DNA of 25,430 bases, taken from contig JAGNZB010000003.1 of assembly GCA_017984655.1 (NCBI GenBank), forward strand, positions 1-25,430, in the 5' to 3' direction. The notes under the pieces were generated by a model. That model ran no database searches, had not been told where the DNA came from, and worked only from the letters and a program-made list of their open reading frames with translations. Shown one piece after another: positions 7,110 through 14,884 of the stretch. The position numbers and the translations under genes were made by a program. The number at the start of each line of letters is the position of its first letter. The stretch's first letter is position 1. The stretch is from Candidatus Altimarinota bacterium. Its GTDB lineage: Bacteria > Patescibacteriota > Gracilibacteria > RBG-16-42-10.

Positions 7110-8801
7110 ATGAACCAAAGCTGCACTACCTGCTCCAATCATTTTGAGATCCACGAGCGTGATCAGTTTTTCTATCAACAGGTTGCTCCTCGAATTGCCA
7201 GCAAACAGTTTGCTTTGCCCTTACCAAGTCAGTGCCCTGACTGTAGACGACAACGCCGGCTCGCTTTTCGCAATGAAAACAATCTCTACAGTCGACCGTG
7301 CGACCTTTGCCACAAAAATATCATCAGTATTTATTCTCCAGACAAAACCTATCCAGTTTATTGTGCCGATTGTTTCTGGAGTGAGAGGTGGGACGCTTTT
7401 GGTTATGGCCAAGACTTTGATTTCACCAAGCCTTTCTTTGAGCAATTCCAAACACTTTTTGAAAGTGTGCCCAAGCTAGGACTGATCATCGCGGAGAATG
7501 AGAATGCTGATTACAACAATAGCGGCGCTTTCTTCAAGAACTGTTACCTTTGTTTTGATGGCGCGCATGCCCAGGACTCATACTATGGTGAGACCTTCCA
7601 AAACATTCGTGACTGTGTTGATTTTCTTTGTCTCCAGGACAGCGAGCTCTGTTACCAATGCGTAAACTGTATCAATAGCTATCAACTCTTCTACTCCTCA
7701 TTTTCTCAGCACTGTTCAGACTCATACTTTCTTTCTGACTGTAGTAGCTGCAAGAATTGTTTTGGTTGTATCAATCTTCACCAGAAGCAATATTACATTT
7801 TCAACCAGCCTCACAGCAAAGAAGACTATGAAGCATTCATTGCCAACCAAGATGTAGGTAGCCACCAGTATGTCGAGGCAATGAAGGTCAAAGTGAACCA
7901 ACTTTTTAGCACCTATCCACGCCGTGCTTATCGCGGTACAGCCAATGACCAGGTCAGCGGCGACAACATCGTCCACTGTCACCAAAGCTACGACAACTAT
8001 GATTGCAAAGACATGGCTGATTGTAGCTATTGTACCCAAGTGATTTCAAAAGCCGCCAACTGTCAGGATATCGACAAATGGGGTGAAAATATCTCATGGT
8101 GCTTCAATAGCTCAGGTGTGGGCAACAATGCCCAAAATGTCCTTTGTAGTTATTATGCCACCTTCAATGCCGACAGTATTCTCTACTCAGCTTTTTGTTG
8201 GCATGGTTGCAGTCAGCTGTTTGGCTGTGTCGGCCTCAATCGTCAGAAAAGTTATTGTATTTTGAACAAGCAATACACCAAGGAAGCTTACGAAGCTCTG
8301 GTACCCCAAATTATTGCCCACATGCAAAAGACCGGTGAATGGGGCCAGTTCTTCCCTCCACACCTCTCAGCTTTTGGTTACAACGAATCAGTCGCCCAAG
8401 AGTACTATCCGTTGACTAAGGATGGAGCTCAACAAGCTGATTATCATTGGTCTGACTACAGCACAGCCAAACTCGGCTCTGATGCAGTTGAGGCAAGCCA
8501 ATCACCCGATCGGATCACCGATTGTCCTGACAGCATCCTTTCAACAATCATTACTTGCCCAGTAAGCCATAAGCATTTCCGAATCACCAAACCCGAGCTC
8601 CAGTTCTATCGCACCCATTCAATCCCCTTACCACATCTCCACCCCACAGAAAGAAATCGCTACCTAAAGAACCAGAAAAATCCTCGCCAACTTTGGCAAA
8701 GAATGTGTGCTCAGTGTCAAAAGAGCATTACTAGTAGTTATGCACCAACTTCTGCAGCTACAGTCTATTGTGAAGAGTGTTACCAGAAAGTGATTGTCTA
8801 A
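7110..8801 (+). CDS. Cysteine-ladder protein with N- and C-terminal zinc motifs, paralogue 2
   Basis: Function unknown; 563 residues, the fuller version of the protein at 4139. The N-terminus has CTTC, CPDC-RRQRRL-x-FRNEN, CDLC and YPVYCADC, which read as two treble-clef or zinc-ribbon units. WDAFGYGQDFDFTKPFFEQF and KNCYLCF follow, matching paralogue 1 (WDAMDYGRDYDFGRPFF, KNCYLVF). The cysteine ladder runs to NCFGCINLHQKQYYIFNQ; a second half ends in LFGCVGLNRQKSYCILNKQ and EWGQFFPPHLSAF-YNES. The C-terminus repeats CPVSHKHFRIT..IPLPHLHPTER and ends with CAQC...CEEC. GAGGA lies 12 bases before the ATG, a loose ribosome binding site. No signal peptide is seen, so a cytoplasmic place is likely. 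Protein scaffolding or nucleic-acid binding is possible but unproven. Confidence 0.9.
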   Translation: MNQSCTTCSNHFEIHERDQFFYQQVAPRIASKQFALPLPSQCPDCRRQRRLAFRNENNLYSRPCDLCHKNIISIYSPDKTYPVYCADCFWSERWDAFGYGQDFDFTKPFFEQFQTLFESVPKLGLIIAENENADYNNSGAFFKNCYLCFDGAHAQDSYYGETFQNIRDCVDFLCLQDSELCYQCVNCINSYQLFYSSFSQHCSDSYFLSDCSSCKNCFGCINLHQKQYYIFNQPHSKEDYEAFIANQDVGSHQYVEAMKVKVNQLFSTYPRRAYRGTANDQVSGDNIVHCHQSYDNYDCKDMADCSYCTQVISKAANCQDIDKWGENISWCFNSSGVGNNAQNVLCSYYATFNADSILYSAFCWHGCSQLFGCVGLNRQKSYCILNKQYTKEAYEALVPQIIAHMQKTGEWGQFFPPHLSAFGYNESVAQEYYPLTKDGAQQADYHWSDYSTAKLGSDAVEASQSPDRITDCPDSILSTIITCPVSHKHFRITKPELQFYRTHSIPLPHLHPTERNRYLKNQKNPRQLWQRMCAQCQKSITSSYAPTSAATVYCEECYQKVIV

Positions 8802-8861
8802 ACTAGGCAGCTGCTGCCAAAAGGATTATGATCACTCTAGCTATTTTTGTCCCCCCAGCAT

Positions 8862-9371
8862 ATGAACGAATCAATAGCAGCAGATCCAGGACAAACACCT
8901 GAGCCGATCAATCCAAGAGTGATCAGAAAATCGGTAGCAGCTTTGTTCGTACGTGCCGGGATCACGGCGGTAATTGTCGGCGTCATCTGCTACATCATTA
9001 CCATTATCCTCACCCTGGTTGGACTCTATCCTAGTGACATCTTCTTGGTCACTGGTGTTTTCTTCATCACCGTATTTGGTATCTACTTGATCACTTCTTT
9101 CCTACAGTGGTACAGTAGCTACTACATTCTCCGCCAAGATAGCGTCACGTATGCTGTTGGCACCTTTGCCCACAAAGAAAAAGGGTTCGCCTTGAAGAAC
9201 ATGAGTACGGTCAGTGTCAAACAAAGCTTGATCGGCCAGCTACTCCACTACGGCACAATCAGAATGACATTTAGTACACCAACCACCACGGAGTCTGAAA
9301 TGTACATGGCTGACATCAGTGAGCCCAACGAGATCAAGACCATCATCGAACATATTGCGATCAAGAAATAA
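8862..9371 (+). CDS. Membrane protein with bacterial PH-like (bPH2/YdbS) domain
   Basis: The protein has a polar N-terminal tail and two hydrophobic segments (IRAGITAVIVGVICYIITII-type, and a DIFLVTGVFFITVFGIYLI-type). These are followed by SSYYILRQDSVTYAVGTF and LKNMSTVSVKQSLIGQLLHYG. This is the usual layout of YdbS-like proteins, where the PH-like fold follows two helices at the cytoplasmic face. The ATG at 8862 gives 169 residues; an in-frame TTG at 8847 is less likely. The exact role in this family is not well known. It lies 60 bases after the cysteine-ladder gene and 38 bases before the lipoprotein, on the same strand. Confidence 0.8.
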   Translation: MNESIAADPGQTPEPINPRVIRKSVAALFVRAGITAVIVGVICYIITIILTLVGLYPSDIFLVTGVFFITVFGIYLITSFLQWYSSYYILRQDSVTYAVGTFAHKEKGFALKNMSTVSVKQSLIGQLLHYGTIRMTFSTPTTTESEMYMADISEPNEIKTIIEHIAIKK

Positions 9372-9409
9372 TTAGTACCCATTACCTTTATTTTTAATTG
9401 CTCCTCTCT

Positions 9410-9775
9410 ATGAAAAAAGCTCTTATCATCACCGCTCTCATCCTTAGTGGTTGTGGCACGACAACAACTCCGCTGACTGCTCCTGGTGCCACACAAACAC
9501 CAACACCAGCTGTCACCGTAGCGCCAAATACCACCTACACCCTAGCCCAAGTAGCTGAACACGCCACCCCCACAGACTGCTGGCTAGCACTCAGTGGCAA
9601 AGTCTACAATGTCACCGACTTCATCGCCGCCAACCAACATCCAGGAGGCGAAGCAATCCTAGCCGGCTGCGGCAAAGACGCCACCGCCATGTTTGAAAAC
9701 AGACCCAACGGCACCGCCCACTCTCCTCAAGCACGTGAACTAGTCAAGAACTTCTATATCGGCGATCTCAACTAG
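9410..9775 (+). CDS. Lipoprotein with cytochrome b5-like heme-binding domain
   Basis: MKKALIITALILSGC is a short lipoprotein signal peptide with an LSGC lipobox; the mature protein would be acylated at that cysteine. After a Thr/Pro/Ala-rich linker comes a cytochrome b5 fold from about residue 45: YTLAQVAEHATPTDCWLALS, GKVYNVTDF, NQHPGGEAI, GCGKDATAMF, HSPQARELV and FYIGDLN. The HPGG histidine and the later His of AHS are the two expected axial heme ligands, and both are present. It is therefore probably a membrane-tethered heme protein or an electron or steroid-like ligand carrier outside the cell. Heme binding is predicted only. The ATG at 9410 is preferred over TTG at 9398. Confidence 0.9.
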   Translation: MKKALIITALILSGCGTTTTPLTAPGATQTPTPAVTVAPNTTYTLAQVAEHATPTDCWLALSGKVYNVTDFIAANQHPGGEAILAGCGKDATAMFENRPNGTAHSPQARELVKNFYIGDLN

Positions 9776-9780
9776 ACGGA

Positions 9781-10695
9781 TTATGTGATGACCAGAGGAG
9801 CTCTCCTTCGAGGTAACTGCACTTTGGTCAGAGATGATGGCATGATCAGCTCTCGCTGGGCGAGATCCAACCCATTTCTAGTAACTGGATCTGTCATGGT
9901 AGGCACAACATCAGCTGCATAAGATTGTACGCGAGTACGATCAAGTGACTTCGCCAAGTGTGGAGCAAGTTCAATCCCATACTGCAAAACCCAAGCGGGC
10001 AGACTTTGTCCTTGGGCCAAAAAGGTAGTTGGCACTGCCGCCAATCTCTTGGCCAGAATCACCTTCGGCGCCCGCGGAAATAAAGGCCGCAACAAACGAC
10101 GAAGAACATCCCGCACGCCCTCATGAGGCAAGAGATAATTTTTCTCATCCAACGGTCGATCAACAAGATGAGCACAATAACCCGGATAGTCTAAAAGTAT
10201 TGGTTGAACAAGGACTGGTTGATTGAGGAGTGGAAGGAGGGTTCCTCGAGATTGATACGTTAGGAAAATTTGATCTAGAAAAGCCCGAACCTCCTTAACA
10301 TAAGCTAGCGATTGGTATTTTTCACCCGTAATAAAGGCGTGTTCAGGATGCTCTTTCGCTTCTGACTCATTAATACTGACTTGCTGATCACCACATATTG
10401 GGGCAGCGTAACGATATACTTTTAAGCGTGACCTCGCAGGTCGTGGAATTATTTCACTTGAGTTATAGACAACTCTGTCAGCTAATAATTCAATACCAAT
10501 CTCTTCAAAAAATTCTTTTATCACTCGACTGATAGAATTACCATCATCAGATTCAATCTTCCCACCAGGAATTTCATACAAGCCTGCATTATACTTTGCA
10601 TCTTCCGCACGCTTAATCACCAGCACACTATCATCCAACGGACGAAAGGCGGCTACGGTTACGACTGATTGGATCTGCTCTGGTGTCTCATTCAT
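9781..10695 (-). CDS. Nudix hydrolase with long C-terminal extension
   Basis: Residues 10-150 form a Nudix domain, a fold that hydrolyses nucleoside diphosphates linked to other groups. The Nudix box reads GGKIESDDGNSISRVIKEFF then EEIGI (44-68). The core KEFFEEIG keeps the metal-binding glutamates (E61, E64, E65). The loop has one extra residue, and Asp51 takes the place of the usual Glu. The C-terminal part (about 160-304) is not recognised; it is rich in Leu, Pro and Arg and ends RRRAPLVIT. The protein is nearly twice the length of a single-domain Nudix enzyme. The substrate cannot be read from sequence. It is convergent with the lipoprotein gene (five bases apart) and lies downstream of the hypothetical gene at 10748 in opposite orientation to 9410. 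Confidence 0.85.
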   Translation of the reverse strand: MNETPEQIQSVVTVAAFRPLDDSVLVIKRAEDAKYNAGLYEIPGGKIESDDGNSISRVIKEFFEEIGIELLADRVVYNSSEIIPRPARSRLKVYRYAAPICGDQQVSINESEAKEHPEHAFITGEKYQSLAYVKEVRAFLDQIFLTYQSRGTLLPLLNQPVLVQPILLDYPGYCAHLVDRPLDEKNYLLPHEGVRDVLRRLLRPLFPRAPKVILAKRLAAVPTTFLAQGQSLPAWVLQYGIELAPHLAKSLDRTRVQSYAADVVPTMTDPVTRNGLDLAQRELIMPSSLTKVQLPRRRAPLVIT

Positions 10696-10747
10696 GATGG
10701 CAAATTATTTTGAGCGTTCACCTAGCAGGCACCTTAGAGATTTTTTT

Positions 10748-11158
10748 CTAATAATGCAAAGCATCATTGAGCGCCCGGAGCACTTCGAGTCTGATCTTGT
10801 ACCGAGCTGATAGTAGCTTGGCATTCTCTGATGAAGGATCCCGCAATGCTTCATAAACATCCACCGCCAAGAGTCCAGTCTCCCGAGCGATCCTCGCCTC
10901 GAATCTTGTCCGTACCCCCCGAACAGCAGTAGAGAGAGGGAATCTAGTATGACTCGTCACTTCCCGCTTTAGCAATTCACCACCCAACATCCGGCTCACA
11001 TCTTTTCGAGTCCTCAATTCATTCTCCAAAGTCATTCTATGTAACACATCGTCCAACATGCCACGGACAGTGAACGGTGGCAGTACTGATGGTCGAAAGA
11101 AAGCGTCATCCACTGGTGCTTTATATTGTTCGGGTGGTTTTACAGTATTTGTAGTCAT
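10748..11158 (-). CDS. Hypothetical protein
   Basis: A 136-residue soluble protein, charged and mostly helical from about residue 30 on (many Arg, Glu and Leu). It has no cysteines and no membrane segment. Segments such as RGMLDDVLHRMTLENELR and YKIRLEVLRALNDALHY look amphipathic. I do not recognise a family. It lies upstream of the Nudix fusion on the same strand (52 bases apart), so the two may be cotranscribed. The start is ATG at 11158. A conserved AT-rich stretch and composite repeat C lie just upstream of it, which may carry its promoter. Confidence 0.65.
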   Translation of the reverse strand: MTTNTVKPPEQYKAPVDDAFFRPSVLPPFTVRGMLDDVLHRMTLENELRTRKDVSRMLGGELLKREVTSHTRFPLSTAVRGVRTRFEARIARETGLLAVDVYEALRDPSSENAKLLSARYKIRLEVLRALNDALHY

Positions 11159-11231
11159 CAGCGTAATAAGTTTGAGGGAGAAATATACAACAGCTTGGTG
11201 TATTTGTCGACAAGGGGACTCAAAGACTGGG

Positions 11232-11519
11232 TTAATTAGGAATTAGGAATTGGTAATGATGAATTGGGGAAGGGCGTCGAAAAGTAGGATTGCGGCTTGA
11301 TAGCATCCCCTTTTATCCCGCCTCCTGAGCACAGCCGAAGGACCTTGCCGAGTATCTCGGTTCCCCACTTTCTCCCCCACACTCAGCTCATTTTACCTTT
11401 ACCTTCACTTTTACCTTTACGTTTCTTTCCGGAATTTCTCGCTCATGAAAGGTGAATGTGAACGTAAAAGGAAAGGTAAAAAGCCCCCCCCAATTCCTAA
11501 TTCCTAATTACTAATTGAC
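11232..11519 (-). repeat. Composite repeat, copy C, with heptamer arrays at both ends
   Basis: On the plus strand the order is: (AATTAGG)n at 11232-11269; the middle segment in reverse orientation to copy B (AAAAGTAGGATTGCGGCTTG, CCGAAGGACCTTGCCGAGTA); the hexamer hairpin (11394-11480, with TTTCCGG..CTCATGAAAGG); a C tract; and (AATTCCT)n at 11492-11519. The outer arrays are inverted relative to each other, so the 288-base unit ends in imperfect inverted repeats of about 24 bases, like a MITE. The gap 11159-11593 otherwise contains only the small ORF at 11504. Confidence 0.85.
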
Positions 11520-11584
11520 ATACCGATTCCCACCGTACTCAGAATCATGATCAGCACCAGTATCAGCACTACTACTTTTTTCAT
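11504..11584 (-). CDS. Possible 26-residue hydrophobic peptide
   Basis: MKKVVVLILVLIMILSTVGI is a strongly hydrophobic run after two lysines, like a single membrane helix or a signal peptide. The ORF starts nine bases after the stop of the M29 aminopeptidase gene on the same strand. It ends inside the heptamer array of composite repeat C, so its last residues (MSISN) come from the repeat. It may be a true microprotein or the start of a longer protein cut by repeat insertion. There is no visible ribosome binding site. Confidence 0.4.
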   Translation of the reverse strand: MKKVVVLILVLIMILSTVGIGMSISN

Positions 11585-11593
11585 AGAAAATAA

Positions 11594-12616
11594 TTATTGA
11601 GCGATCACGTACTGTCCGTCGCGGAAAATATCGATACCATCGGCAGTGGCGGCGTCGACTACAGGGAAAAGATCCACATGGAACTTGGTTTTATTGGTCT
11701 TGATGCCTGGTTTCTTATAAACACTATGCTTCTCCCCAAGGGAAAGATGCATGCCATGGATTCTTTCGAAGGCAGTGATATCACCAATGTATCGATCCTT
11801 AGTAATGGCACGATTGAGACCAAAACCAATTTCACGAATCAAGGGGCGCTCATGGGTTTTCACCAGCTCCAGAATTGCTTTAAAACCCTCTGGTGTATTG
11901 TCCCCCACTCCCACCACAAAACCTTCTTTGACATCGACACGAAAGGGCTCGTGCATGCTGATCGAAAAATCTTGATTGGCAAAAGCATAGACATAGAAAG
12001 AGCCATTCATGCCCGCGAAGTCTTTGCCCTCAGTAAATACTTCACCAATCGGAAACGTACCACCGATATTTTCCATCCCAGTATAGTCACCAATATTAAG
12101 CTTGGGCACTTCCAAACCACCCGTGATCACTAGCTCAACATCCCCGGACTTGATTATCAATTCCTGAGCATCTGACAAAACCTTCTTGATTCTGGGTGCC
12201 ACCGCATCATACCAGCTGACATCATGCTCCAAAGCATTGATGTACACATCCCACACTTCAGGATCATTGCGATACAGATGCATATGCTCGATCACCTTGA
12301 GCTTCTTGGAAAATAAGTGAATGCGAATCCGGAAATCATCGAGACGGAAGTTGGAGGTCTGAATCATCACCACGAGATCATTGGGCTGGAGTTGGTTGAA
12401 CTCCAACATAATCTGTTGCTTATCCACAGTATCGAAGTCAACAAACTTTGCCTCAGGCAAAGCTGCTCGGTAAGCAGCGACCAAAATGTTGGTCAGCTCA
12501 TTATTGGTATCATAAACCACCAACGCTTTGTTCTCCCCGCCTCTTTCAAATTTGATCGAAAGATCCAAAATATCGCGCACATGCTTGGTAGCCAAGGCAA
12601 TCAACTGCTCATGCAT
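11594..12616 (-). CDS. M29-like (AmpS/AmpT type) metalloaminopeptidase
   Basis: This 340-residue protein resembles thermophilic aminopeptidases of family M29, which remove N-terminal residues from peptides with two metal ions. Candidates for metal and catalytic residues are present in the family order: Glu192 in GGTFPIGEVF, Glu262 in REIGFGLN, His290 in GMHLSLG, Tyr300 in KHSVY, and His313 and Asp315 in FHVDLF. The first half (residues 1-150) is the usual alpha/beta domain. It is somewhat shorter than typical M29 enzymes (about 400 residues). It is probably cytosolic; no signal peptide is seen. It follows the zinc/HhH/MORN-like gene by 126 bases and is followed by a tiny hydrophobic ORF. Confidence 0.85.
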   Translation of the reverse strand: MHEQLIALATKHVRDILDLSIKFERGGENKALVVYDTNNELTNILVAAYRAALPEAKFVDFDTVDKQQIMLEFNQLQPNDLVVMIQTSNFRLDDFRIRIHLFSKKLKVIEHMHLYRNDPEVWDVYINALEHDVSWYDAVAPRIKKVLSDAQELIIKSGDVELVITGGLEVPKLNIGDYTGMENIGGTFPIGEVFTEGKDFAGMNGSFYVYAFANQDFSISMHEPFRVDVKEGFVVGVGDNTPEGFKAILELVKTHERPLIREIGFGLNRAITKDRYIGDITAFERIHGMHLSLGEKHSVYKKPGIKTNKTKFHVDLFPVVDAATADGIDIFRDGQYVIAQ

Positions 12617-12742
12617 ACGGATTCACAGTAAACAAAATAATCAGCTGCCAAATAGTAGCATCTTTTGTAACTATGTATAAACTTTGCCCCCCATCACTAC
12701 CCATACGTTACCGTCCAGAGATCATAACTGACAGAAACATCT

Positions 12743-13282
12743 TTACTGTACTACTGACTTCATGATCGTAGTCTTGTATATGGCACCACTATTATCGAAA
12801 GTAATCCACTGTCCCACTTGCTTGTCATCTTCAAAATACCCGGACCGCATAATCACACCATCCTTCCGGAACCATTGCCAATAGCCAGCCCGAACTCCGT
12901 CCAATGTATAGCCTTTAGCCCACAAACTACCATCACGATGATACTGCACAAATGGCTCCATCTTGGCCTGATTGAAACTGAGTCCTTTTCCCGCCAAGGC
13001 CTTAGTCAGTGTAGGAATACTGGCCGGTCCCATACCATGCAATTGCAAGATGTCATCCACAATATGTTTGGACAGTAACTCCAGCGAGGTGACACCAACA
13101 CGCTCCAAAGCACGACGAGCTGGAGCACCCAACAATGACAAAAATCCACTATCTGGTTTCTTTGCTGCTTCACAAATCGGGCAAACGGGACAATCACTAC
13201 TCTTAGTAAATTGATGCCCCTGCGGACATACCTTCATGTTCTTTTGAGATGACACTATTTTTTCAGTTGATGCTTTTATCAT
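12743..13282 (-). CDS. Zinc-motif, helix-hairpin-helix and MORN-like repeat fusion
   Basis: The N-terminus has a cysteine cluster CPQGHQFTKSSDCPVCPIC, a likely zinc knuckle. LLGAPARRALERVGV..LLSKHIVDDILQLHGMGPASIPTL follows, which resembles the RNA polymerase alpha C-terminal domain-like HhH fold of a small family found in Bacteroidetes and others. The last 75 residues (FVQYHRDGSLWAKGYTLDG, GYWQWFRKDG, GYFEDDKQVGQW) are MORN/YwqK-like repeats with the GxWxxxxxxG pattern. I know the first two units together, but not with this repeat tail. ATG at 13282 is chosen; an in-frame TTG at 13297 would abut the upstream stop. DNA or protein binding is likely; the function is unknown. Confidence 0.8.
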   Translation of the reverse strand: MIKASTEKIVSSQKNMKVCPQGHQFTKSSDCPVCPICEAAKKPDSGFLSLLGAPARRALERVGVTSLELLSKHIVDDILQLHGMGPASIPTLTKALAGKGLSFNQAKMEPFVQYHRDGSLWAKGYTLDGVRAGYWQWFRKDGVIMRSGYFEDDKQVGQWITFDNSGAIYKTTIMKSVVQ

Positions 13283-13297
13283 CGGAGAAAGAGTCAA

Positions 13298-13996
13298 TTA
13301 AATACGCGTAGCAAGCCAGCGTCTAGTGGGATCATTTTTGGTTCGGTAGACTACCTTGAAGTTTGCTTGTTTTACGGCCACTAGCACCTTGTTCACAATA
13401 CTGTACGGATCACACAAAGCACCATCAGCGCCTCGAACCTGATTGAGATGAATCACAATCTGATGATCACCGACTACTCCCAAGACACTGAGCAAATGTC
13501 GCCAAAAGGAATACTCCACCTGAGAAAAAATCAACTTACACGGTGCAACTAAGTGCCGCATCTGACGAGTCTGATAAGATACATAGGAAAGATCGGCGAA
13601 GTTGATCTGCCTATCCCCCAAAAGCCACTGATCAGTATTTTTGATCGTGAGCTCCCTCGTATAGTTTTTATTCAGATAGAGATACAGCATCAAAATGCCC
13701 ACCATCGCCACCAACAATAATACCTGTGCAGCATACTGACGGAATCCAACATCGACATCAGGAGCAGCAGACATCAGCACCGCCCCACCGCCACCGATGA
13801 TGAAGAGAATCGGAACGATGACAATCAGGGGAGAATAATAGCGATAGAGCCGAAAAATCTCACTATTCATAGCAGCAGCATCAAATATACGTATTGCATG
13901 TATAGTATATGATAGCCCCATCACGGACAACACAAAAACCAACTCTGCCACATTTACCCCAAACACCCAACTTGCATCAAAATGCCTCTCACGCAA
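13298..13996 (-). CDS. Membrane protein with cytosolic C-terminal domain, unknown
   Basis: This 232-residue protein has four hydrophobic segments (about 10-32, 53-76, 85-108 and a short one near 15-25 that may belong to the first). A soluble part begins near residue 110 (LTIKNTDQWLLGDRQI) with alternating beta-like stretches ending RRWLATRI. The C-terminal half slightly resembles PH-like domains that follow membrane helices, but I cannot support this. It is 11 bases downstream of the oxygenase-like gene and 15 bases upstream of the zinc/HhH gene, all on the minus strand, suggesting one operon. Confidence 0.7.
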   Translation of the reverse strand: MRERHFDASWVFGVNVAELVFVLSVMGLSYTIHAIRIFDAAAMNSEIFRLYRYYSPLIVIVPILFIIGGGGAVLMSAAPDVDVGFRQYAAQVLLLVAMVGILMLYLYLNKNYTRELTIKNTDQWLLGDRQINFADLSYVSYQTRQMRHLVAPCKLIFSQVEYSFWRHLLSVLGVVGDHQIVIHLNQVRGADGALCDPYSIVNKVLVAVKQANFKVVYRTKNDPTRRWLATRI

Positions 13997-14007
13997 ACTT
14001 ATTCTAG

Positions 14008-14718
14008 TTAAATATTTGCCACATATACTTCCTCACCAGAATACGTTTCATCTTGGGCCAAAAACCTTGCATGCGAGGTATTACTCCCCCTGACTCGGTC
14101 ATAAAAATTATCAATCAGTACGACCGCTCCATCACTTCCAACCCAGGAATGAACATGGATCTGATGCCGTATCCTAGCTGTTGCTTCTTTTTCTAATGCG
14201 ATGATTCGTTCACTGAGATCCCCTTCTCCAAGCTCCCAAGCAGTATCTAAGAGCGTGGCCATTTCAGAATCGTATCCCGGAGTAGGACAACCTTGATCCC
14301 AAATCTCTTGCAGATCCTCCCCTACATAGAAACTTGCATCCGCTAGTGCGTTGTTGATTATTTTTGTAGGAGCGATAGCAGTACCGGGAACACGTGGAGC
14401 TACACCCACAGCCTGGGTCAAGGCCACAATATTTTTGCCACATCTTCCATCTGTATGCCAGGGCAAATTAAGCTTATCCTTATTCACATATAAGGGCCGC
14501 CAAGGAAATTCTGTACTAGCTACTCGATCAGCTGGATGCTGCACTATCAGAAACCCCCAAGCTCTGACCAGGCTTCGTAATGTACTTTCATGATCACACC
14601 AAACTTGTTCAAATGAACGTTCCTTTTCGGACAGTTTCAATTCCAATCCAAAACCTTTTGGGAATACTCCTGCTACTTGAATATCAGGCCGAATTATTCT
14701 TGTTGTTGCTCCCTTCAT
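14008..14718 (-). CDS. Putative 2-oxoglutarate/Fe(II) oxygenase-like protein (TauD-type fold)
   Basis: The segment LPWHTDGRCGKNIVAL (about residues 85-100) contains an HxD pair (His88, Asp90) in the setting typical of TauD/TfdA-like dioxygenases. The late VGSDGAVVLIDNFYDRVRG segment resembles the region that normally carries the distal histidine. There I see Arg, not His, at the nearest position; His at SHAR (216) is an alternative. The metal-binding triad is therefore not complete by eye. The length of 236 residues is on the short side. The substrate is unknown. The start is ATG at 14718; the gene lies downstream of the methyltransferase with a gap of about 165 bases and directly before the membrane protein. 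Confidence 0.6.
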   Translation of the reverse strand: MKGATTRIIRPDIQVAGVFPKGFGLELKLSEKERSFEQVWCDHESTLRSLVRAWGFLIVQHPADRVASTEFPWRPLYVNKDKLNLPWHTDGRCGKNIVALTQAVGVAPRVPGTAIAPTKIINNALADASFYVGEDLQEIWDQGCPTPGYDSEMATLLDTAWELGEGDLSERIIALEKEATARIRHQIHVHSWVGSDGAVVLIDNFYDRVRGSNTSHARFLAQDETYSGEEVYVANI

Positions 14719-14884
14719 GCATAGTGGTCAAAAGAAAAGCTATTCTAAAACAAAAGGCCAATTATATCAACCCTCATACTATTGATACATGCAGAGAGAT
14801 TTCAACTAAGATACTGGGCATCCTCAATTTTGAGCACACAGAATTGATGGCATTAATAAAATTCAGCATCAAAATCAGAGTCCA

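Noticed and set aside
11597..12133. Plus-strand ORF of 178 residues over the aminopeptidase gene
   Set aside because: Antisense to a gene with full family motifs; no motif of its own.
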